Shown here piece after piece: positions 58,949-64,000 of a DNA stretch of 64,000 nucleotides; the stretch's first letter is position 1; every line of letters starts with the position of its first letter. The notes under the pieces are model-generated. The model saw nothing but the letters and a program-made list of their open reading frames with translations. It did not search any database and had not been told where the DNA came from. The translations under genes and the position numbers were made by a program. The DNA is from Woeseiaceae bacterium. Its GTDB lineage: Bacteria > Pseudomonadota > Gammaproteobacteria > Steroidobacterales > Woeseiaceae. The DNA is taken from the NCBI GenBank assembly GCA_028822065.1, contig JAPKEL010000005.1, forward strand, positions 31,290-95,289, in the 5' to 3' direction.

Positions 58949-61483
58949 TTAATCAATAGTTCTGGCAATTTCGACACGCTCAAAACATTCAATTTGATCA
59001 CCAATTTTTACGTCATTATAATTTTTAACACCAATTCCGCATTCAGTACCTGATTGAACTTCTTTTGCTTCATCTTTAAAGCGCCTGAGTGATTCAAGCT
59101 CTCCCTCGTAGATAACTACATTATCTCTTAAAACGCGAATAGGACTGGCTCGTTTTACATGACCTTCAATCACTATACTTCCAGCGATGTTACCTAATTT
59201 AGGTGAAGTAAACACTTCCTTAACTTCCGCTAACCCAATTATATTTTCTCTTACCTCGGGCGCAAGAAGACCATTTATAGCTGTTTTAACGTCATCAATA
59301 GCCTCATAAATTACGCTGTAGTAACGTATATCGACCTCTGACTCTTTAATTAAATTCTTGGCAGAAGAATCCGCTCTTACATTGAAACCAATTATTGTGG
59401 CTTTTGAGGCTCCCGCCAATACAATATCCGATTCATTGATGCCGCCGACACCTGAATTTATAACCTTAACTTTAACTTCATCACTATTAAGATTATTTAA
59501 TGCATCTCTTAATGCTTCAGAGCTACCATGAACATCAGACTTAATTAATATGGCAACAGACTTCCCAGTTTCATTCTTAATTTGAGAGAATATATCATCT
59601 GATTTGGCAGTTTGTTGCTGAATAATTTTAGATTCTCGAGTTTTTTCTTTTCTATTTCCAGCTAATTCTCGAGCCTGTTTTTCATTTTTAACAACATAAA
59701 AACTATCCCCAGAAACCGGTGTCCTGGGCAAACCAATTACAACAACTGGAGTTGAGGGACCCGCTTTATTCATTGGTTTTTGAGATTCATCAAGCATCGT
59801 TCTTATTTTACCAAACTCATCGCCAGCTAAAAGAATATCGCCTTTAGATAAGGTCCCGGCTTGAACTAAAAGTGTCGCCATTACGCCCCTTCCACGATCC
59901 AAGCTTGATTCAATTACCACCCCTCTAGCAGGGCCCTCTTCAACCGCCTGTAGATCCATAATTTCAGCTTGTAATAATATTTTTTCTAAAAGATCGTCAA
60001 TACCTTCACCAGTTTGTGCTGAGACAGATGCGAAAAGATTATCACCACCCCACTCCTCTGAAATTATCTCATGCGATGAAAGCTCAGTCCTAACTCTCTC
60101 GGTATCAATATCCTCTTTATCAATTTTGTTGATAGCAACAATCATAGGTACATTGGCTGCTTTTGTATGCTCGATAGCTTCAATCGTTTGCGGTTTAACG
60201 CCATCATCAGCCGCAACAACTAGTATCACTATATCTGTGGCTTGAGCTCCTCTTGCTCTCATTGCAGTGAATGCTGCATGACCCGGAGTATCGAGAAATG
60301 TGATATTACCTTTTTCTGTCTTTACATTATAAGCGCCAATATGTTGTGTGATGCCACCAGCCTCACCATCTGCCACTTTTGAATTTTTAATGTAATCGAG
60401 TAATGAAGTCTTACCATGATCAACATGACCCATAATAGTTACTACAGGTGCTCGTGAAACTTTTTCTCCATCACCATCATCCGCAACCAGAACGTCTTTT
60501 TCTAAATTTTCATCTTCAATTTTTGCAACATGGCCTAATTCCTCGACTACGAGAATTGCGGTATCTTGGTCTATCACTTGATTGATAGTGACCATCGCCC
60601 CCATGTTAAAAAGGACTTTTACTACCTCATTACCTTTGACAGCCATACGTTGAGCAAGCTCAGAAACCATAATTCCTTCAGGAATATTAACTTCTTTAAT
60701 CACCGGTGCGGTAGGCTTTTCAAATCCATGCTGACCATCACTATCCAATGACACGGGACGCCTTCTTGCTATAGGTTTCTTTCGCCGTCTACCGCTTTTA
60801 TCTCCGGCAACATGAAGCTCTTTTCGGCCATAGCGTGTATCAGCTAGACTGCCTCTTTTTTTACCTTTATTTTTATTTTGCTTCTGAGATTCCTTGTCTT
60901 CGTTTAAGAATTTTTTAGGAGCTTCAGTTTTCTCTATCTTTTCATCTTTTTTACTAACAAGTTTTTCTTTGGAGGCAACTTCGACTTGCTCTGCCTTCTC
61001 TTTCGCGATATTTTCAGCTTCTAGCTTAGCTTCATTTTCCAAACGCTCAGCTTCGAGCTGATCTTGTTTTAATTTTTCTTTTTCCAGTAATTCATTGTCA
61101 ATCCGTTCTTGTTCTTGCTGTTTTTTTAACTCTAACTCGTTCTTCTCCTGTTCGGCCTGACCCTCTAGAACATCTCTTTTGATATAAGTTCGTTTCTTTC
61201 TGATTTCTACATTAACTGTTCTTGATCTGCCTTGAGAACCAGCCAATTTTAGCTCTGATTGTGATTTTCTTTTAAGAGTAATACGTTTTGGCGAGCCCTT
61301 CTCATCACTTCCATCCAGTCCATGGCTTCGACGAAGAAATGTTAAAAGCTCAAGCTTTGCATCATCACTAATCACATCGTCTTTTCCAGAGATTTTGATA
61401 CCTGCTTCTTCTAATTGCGCCAGTAATTTTTCAACCGGAACTTTTAAAACATCTGCAAATTGTAAGACAGTTACATCAGCCAT
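58949..61483 (-). CDS. infB: Translation initiation factor IF-2
   Basis: IF-2 brings initiator tRNA to the 30S subunit. The 844 residues comprise an N-terminal IF2N domain (about 1-50) and a highly charged lysine/glutamate-rich linker (about 110-235). A second IF2N region with [18 protein letters not shown] follows. The G domain has [29 protein letters not shown] and NKID. The tRNA-binding C-terminus is complete. It is 16 bases after nusA. Confidence 0.96.
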   Translation of the reverse strand: MADVTVLQFADVLKVPVEKLLAQLEEAGIKISGKDDVISDDAKLELLTFLRRSHGLDGSDEKGSPKRITLKRKSQSELKLAGSQGRSRTVNVEIRKKRTYIKRDVLEGQAEQEKNELELKKQQEQERIDNELLEKEKLKQDQLEAERLENEAKLEAENIAKEKAEQVEVASKEKLVSKKDEKIEKTEAPKKFLNEDKESQKQNKNKGKKRGSLADTRYGRKELHVAGDKSGRRRKKPIARRRPVSLDSDGQHGFEKPTAPVIKEVNIPEGIMVSELAQRMAVKGNEVVKVLFNMGAMVTINQVIDQDTAILVVEELGHVAKIEDENLEKDVLVADDGDGEKVSRAPVVTIMGHVDHGKTSLLDYIKNSKVADGEAGGITQHIGAYNVKTEKGNITFLDTPGHAAFTAMRARGAQATDIVILVVAADDGVKPQTIEAIEHTKAANVPMIVAINKIDKEDIDTERVRTELSSHEIISEEWGGDNLFASVSAQTGEGIDDLLEKILLQAEIMDLQAVEEGPARGVVIESSLDRGRGVMATLLVQAGTLSKGDILLAGDEFGKIRTMLDESQKPMNKAGPSTPVVVIGLPRTPVSGDSFYVVKNEKQARELAGNRKEKTRESKIIQQQTAKSDDIFSQIKNETGKSVAILIKSDVHGSSEALRDALNNLNSDEVKVKVINSGVGGINESDIVLAGASKATIIGFNVRADSSAKNLIKESEVDIRYYSVIYEAIDDVKTAINGLLAPEVRENIIGLAEVKEVFTSPKLGNIAGSIVIEGHVKRASPIRVLRDNVVIYEGELESLRRFKDEAKEVQSGTECGIGVKNYNDVKIGDQIECFERVEIARTID

Positions 61484-61499
61484 TAATCAACTCCAAAAT

Positions 61500-62999
61500 C
61501 TATTTTTCACTCTCATCAAACCAATGAGCGCGCGCTTTCATTATTAAAGATGCTGCATTTTCTTCATCCATAGCATCAATTTCTAGTAAGTCATCAGTTG
61601 CTAGATCAGCTAAATCTTCTCTGGTAACAACTCCTTTACTTGCTAGTTTTGAGGCCAAGCCTTTGCTCATACCTTCCAGACTTAAAAGGTCCTCAGCTGG
61701 TTCAGCATTTTCTATCTTCTCTTCGGCAACAATTGCCTGAGTTAAGAGCATATCTCTAGCTCGATTTCTCAATTCTTCGACAATATCCTCATCAAATTCT
61801 TCGATTTCAACTAATTCTGAAGTAGGCACATAAGCCACTTCTTCAATCGAAGTAAATCCTTCCTGCACCAAAATCAAAGCCACTTCCTCATCAACATCTA
61901 ATTGCTTAGTAAATAAATCAATAACAACTCGTGTTTCCTGCTCATTTTTTTGATCTGCATCCACTTCTGTCATAACATTCAATTCCCAGCCAGTAAGTTC
62001 ACTCGCTAGTCTTATATTTTGTCCGCCACGACCAATAGCCTGAGAGAGTTTCTCTTCATCAACCGCTACATCCATGCTGTGAGCATCTTCATCAACTACA
62101 ATGGATATAACCTCTGCCGGTGACATTGAGTTAATTACATATTGTGCAGGGTTATCATTCCATAAAATAATATCGACGCGTTCGCCAGCTAGCTCATTTG
62201 ATACGGATTGAACTCGTGATCCACGCATTCCAACGCATGCGCCGACCGGATCGATACGCGCCTCATTACTCTTAACGGAAATTTTAGCTCTTAAGCCGGG
62301 ATCTCTAGCTGCCCCAAGAATTTCAATTAACCCTTGGCCAACTTCAGGAACTTCTATTTTAAACAATTCAATCAAAAATTGCGGTGTAGTTCTGGTCATA
62401 AACAACTGCGGCCCTCTTGGTTCGGATCGCACTTCCACTAACAATGCTTTTATACGATCATGAACTCTAACTGCTTCTCTGGGCATCATGCTGTCTCTAG
62501 ATATAAAACCCTCAGCGTTGCCACCCAAATCCATATATATACCATTACGATCAACTCTTTTAACAAGACCAGAAAGAAGCTCTCCAACACGATCTTTATA
62601 AGCTTCGATAACTTTTTCGCGCTCAGCTTCCCGAACTTTCTGAACAATAACTTGCTTAGCCATTTGCGCTGAAATACGACCAAAAGGTGCAGATTCGATG
62701 GGTATTTCTACGTACCCTCCAGGCTCAGCACTTGTATCTATATCCAATGCATCGATCATTCTTAACTCATAATCTGGGAATTCAAGCTCCGTTGATTCAT
62801 CGGCAAATACCAACCACCGTCTAAATGTGTCATGCTCACCAGTGTCACGATCAATGGATACCCTCGCATCGATATCTTCTTCATGACTTTTTGCAGCTGC
62901 TGCTGCCAAGGCTGCTTCAATAGCCTCAAAAATGACGTTTTTTTCAACGCCTTTCTCGTTGGACACTACATCCACTACCGCAAGAATTTCTTTACTCAT
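61500..62999 (-). CDS. nusA: Transcription termination/antitermination protein NusA
   Basis: The 499 residues match E. coli NusA (495). An N-terminal RNA polymerase-binding domain is followed by an S1 domain (RVDRNGIYMDLGGNAEGFI near residue 142) and two KH domains (VGACVGMRGSRVQSV, LSQAIGRGGQNIRLA). Two C-terminal acidic repeats follow, as in gammaproteobacteria that regulate NusA through alpha-CTD contacts. NusA is known to control its own operon in E. coli; tandem terminators upstream (63518-63594) could be a point of control. Confidence 0.96.
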   Translation of the reverse strand: MSKEILAVVDVVSNEKGVEKNVIFEAIEAALAAAAAKSHEEDIDARVSIDRDTGEHDTFRRWLVFADESTELEFPDYELRMIDALDIDTSAEPGGYVEIPIESAPFGRISAQMAKQVIVQKVREAEREKVIEAYKDRVGELLSGLVKRVDRNGIYMDLGGNAEGFISRDSMMPREAVRVHDRIKALLVEVRSEPRGPQLFMTRTTPQFLIELFKIEVPEVGQGLIEILGAARDPGLRAKISVKSNEARIDPVGACVGMRGSRVQSVSNELAGERVDIILWNDNPAQYVINSMSPAEVISIVVDEDAHSMDVAVDEEKLSQAIGRGGQNIRLASELTGWELNVMTEVDADQKNEQETRVVIDLFTKQLDVDEEVALILVQEGFTSIEEVAYVPTSELVEIEEFDEDIVEELRNRARDMLLTQAIVAEEKIENAEPAEDLLSLEGMSKGLASKLASKGVVTREDLADLATDDLLEIDAMDEENAASLIMKARAHWFDESEK

Positions 63000-63021
63000 T
63001 TAAATTATACTCCAAAACAAT

Positions 63022-63483
63022 CTATTTCTTATTTTTAAATACCGGGATTAAACGTGTGAAATCAATAGTATCTATTGATAATTTATATACTTCGCCATCT
63101 ACTTTTATTTCAATAAAACCTTCATTTGCAGTCAATAAGTGACCTCGAAAATTTCTCCTACCATCCTGAGGGGAAACCAATCGCACCCTTACTTCTTCTC
63201 CCAAAAATTGAAGGTAATGATCAATTTTTGTCAATCTTCGATCCAAACCTGGAGATGAAACTTCCAAAACATAATCATCTGTAATTGGCTCTTCAATATC
63301 CATCAACATACCAATCTGTTGGCTTACTGCTTCACAATCCTCTAAACCAATACCTTCTGGTCCATCGATAAATATTCTAATCAGGTTATTTTCACCACTC
63401 CATTTCATTTCTAAATCGGTTAATTCGTAACCTATTTTATTTACAGTAGGTTCAATTAATAATTTTAAATCATTAAAATCCAT
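63022..63483 (-). CDS. rimP: Ribosome maturation factor RimP
   Basis: RimP assists 30S maturation. The 153 residues (E. coli 150) contain LIEPTVNKIGYELTDLEM, IRIFIDGPEGIGLEDCEAVSQQIGMLMD, and LEVSSPGLDRRLTKIDHY, then a C-terminal Sm-like domain. A TATAAT box (63493-63498) ends 10 bases before the ATG. If used, it would give an almost leaderless mRNA. It is the first gene of the nusA-infB operon. Confidence 0.95.
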   Translation of the reverse strand: MDFNDLKLLIEPTVNKIGYELTDLEMKWSGENNLIRIFIDGPEGIGLEDCEAVSQQIGMLMDIEEPITDDYVLEVSSPGLDRRLTKIDHYLQFLGEEVRVRLVSPQDGRRNFRGHLLTANEGFIEIKVDGEVYKLSIDTIDFTRLIPVFKNKK

Positions 63484-63517
63484 GTTAACTCAATTATATA
63501 AATACTTGTTTTAAATC

Positions 63518-63538
63518 AAAAAAAGGGCTAATAGCCCT
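63518..63538 (-). terminator. Intrinsic terminator before rimP
   Basis: On the minus strand AGGGCT (63533-63538) pairs with AGCCCT (63524-63529) around ATT, followed by seven T (63518-63524). It is a strong, compact terminator pointing into the rimP operon, only about 35 bases before the rimP start. Confidence 0.8.
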
Positions 63539-63574
63539 CTTAATCAATCACTAAAAACTATTAACCTAGGTAAT

Positions 63575-63594
63575 AAAAAACCCCATTAAGGGGC
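63575..63594 (-). terminator. Second intrinsic terminator before rimP
   Basis: On the minus strand CCCC (63590-63593) pairs with GGGG (63581-63584) around TTAAT, followed by TTTTTT (63575-63580). The stem is short but all G-C. It could end the P450 transcript or the small RNA proposed just upstream. Confidence 0.65.
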
Positions 63595-63643
63595 CAGATT
63601 TTTCTAAGTTGACCTGCCAGTACCAGCAATCACTTGGTACTGC
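63575..63643 (-). ncRNA. Candidate small RNA between the P450 gene and rimP
   Basis: Reading the minus strand, a TATACT box (63648-63653) precedes a perfect 7-bp hairpin CAGTACC/GGTACTG with an 11-base loop (63618-63642). An unpaired A-rich linker and the terminator at 63575-63594 follow. The unit would be about 70 bases. It matches no RNA family I recognise and encodes no cloverleaf. The -35 (TTGTGC, 18 bp spacing) is poor. It may alternatively be only the 3' tail of the P450 mRNA. Confidence 0.25.
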
Positions 63644-63645
63644 GA

Positions 63646-63657
63646 GCAGTATACTGC
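63646..63657. promoter_or_regulatory. 12-bp perfect palindrome over a TATACT box
   Basis: GCAGTATACTGC is its own reverse complement and contains the -10-like TATACT on the minus strand. It could be an operator for a dimeric repressor acting on the putative small transcript, or a chance feature of the -10 context. Confidence 0.3.
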
Positions 63658-63701
63658 AAATCCCTAGCTAAGCACAATAATTATCACCAAAAAAACGATC
63701 G

Positions 63702-64000
63702 CTACCTGACTTCCCAAGTGCAGTGAAGTAGATTTGGTCCCCGAAAGGCCCAGCCATCAAAGTCAATCGAACTTGAATCTGACAGCTCAAGATTATGCAG
63801 ACGTTTGAATAGCTTCGGTAAAGCCACATCCGCTATCAGTGCTCGTGACACCCACGCACCAGCACAATAATGAGGGCCTGCGCCAAAAGTAACTGAAGGT
63901 CTTGTATCGCGCCCGACATCGAAACTATCTGGGTCCTTAAATACTTCACCATCACGATTAGCCGAACTAAACATAAAGAAAACTCGCTCGCCCACCTCAA
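63702..64000 (-). CDS. Cytochrome P450, C-terminal part (cut by window edge)
   Basis: The frame is open from the right edge to a TAG at 63702-63704, about 99 codons. GERVFFMFSSANRD and FKDPDSFDVGRD precede the haem-binding loop VTFGAGPHYCAGAWVSRAL, whose cysteine is the axial thiolate ligand. The pattern is that of soluble bacterial class I P450s fed by a ferredoxin. The oxygen-binding I-helix and ExxR motif lie outside the window, so substrate prediction is not possible. The first methionine-like codon in view (GTG 63995) is internal. Confidence 0.9.
   Translation of the reverse strand, partial: EVGERVFFMFSSANRDGEVFKDPDSFDVGRDTRPSVTFGAGPHYCAGAWVSRALIADVALPKLFKRLHNLELSDSSSIDFDGWAFRGPNLLHCTWEVR

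Noticed and set aside
63600..63660. tRNA gene upstream of rimP
   Set aside because: The region has a 7-bp hairpin but no D-arm, anticodon arm or T-arm; no cloverleaf can be drawn.

Overview
The window is a compact, AT-rich piece of a gammaproteobacterial chromosome. Three things point to that group. The conserved blocks infC-rpmI-rplT-pheS-pheT-ihfA-merR-tRNA-Pro, gyrA-serC-...-pheA-aroA-cmk-rpsA-ihfB-lapA-lapB and rimP-nusA-infB-rbfA-truB-rpsO-pnp are all present. ZipA, LapA/LapB, YciB, UbiG and both IHF subunits are encoded. Chromosome compaction uses SMC-ScpA-ScpB, as in pseudomonads and many marine lineages, rather than the enteric MukBEF. Gene overlaps are frequent and spacers short, which fits a streamlined, probably marine organism; that habitat is inference. 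No phage, insertion sequence, integron, toxin-antitoxin pair or CRISPR array was seen.

Layout. 1-210: N-terminus of an acyl-CoA dehydrogenase leaving the window on the left. 211-704: a regulatory region with an inverted repeat, a promoter, and a leucine-rich leader peptide followed by a transcription attenuator. 705-8441 (+): ilvC-leuA-ilvE-leuC-leuD-leuB-hisC. 8455-13780 (-): a threonine dehydratase-like gene, a D-2-hydroxyacid dehydrogenase-like flavoprotein, ilvD and lysA. 13839-19438 (-): tRNA-Val, infC (AUC start), rpmI, rplT, pheS, pheT, ihfA, merR, tRNA-Pro. 19522-22941: uvrB diverging from an aspartate aminotransferase, then tRNA-Asn. 23007-26468 (-): an amino-acid ABC transporter with fused binding protein and permease, plus a class V aminotransferase. 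26522-38323 (-): gyrA, serC, serA, pheA, aroA, cmk, rpsA, ihfB, lapA, lapB. 38570-41971 (+): ubiG, a HAD phosphatase, rmuC and an SDR. 42007-44410 (-): scpA, scpB, rluB. 44606-46567 (+): yciB, yciI, a BolA protein and a secreted parvulin. 46555-53367 (-): smc, zipA, ligA and a DUF6502-like gene. 53598-55003 (+): dksA-gluQ. 55029-63483 (-): rimP-nusA-infB-rbfA-truB-rpsO-pnp. 63518-63660: two terminators and a possible small RNA. 63702-64000: the C-terminus of a cytochrome P450 leaving on the right.

How it works together. The left 14 kb is a branched-chain amino acid island. With ilvBN supplied elsewhere, IlvC, IlvD, IlvE and LeuABCD make valine, isoleucine and leucine. The plus-strand operon appears to be controlled by classical ribosome-mediated attenuation through a 34-residue leader with seven leucine codons in a nine-codon run. 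The middle holds serine (SerA, SerC), aromatic (PheA, AroA) and lysine (LysA) synthesis among translation and replication genes. The right end is a translation and RNA-processing operon.

The content is mostly core genome, and I see no wholly new system. The most rewarding observations are the leucine attenuator, the inverted repeat upstream of it, the AUC start of infC, the possible small RNA and tandem terminators before rimP, the palindrome inside the smc promoter, the zinc-finger-less DksA, and the transporter operon with a class V aminotransferase lacking the desulfurase cysteine. All calls rest on reading the sequence; no database search was run.
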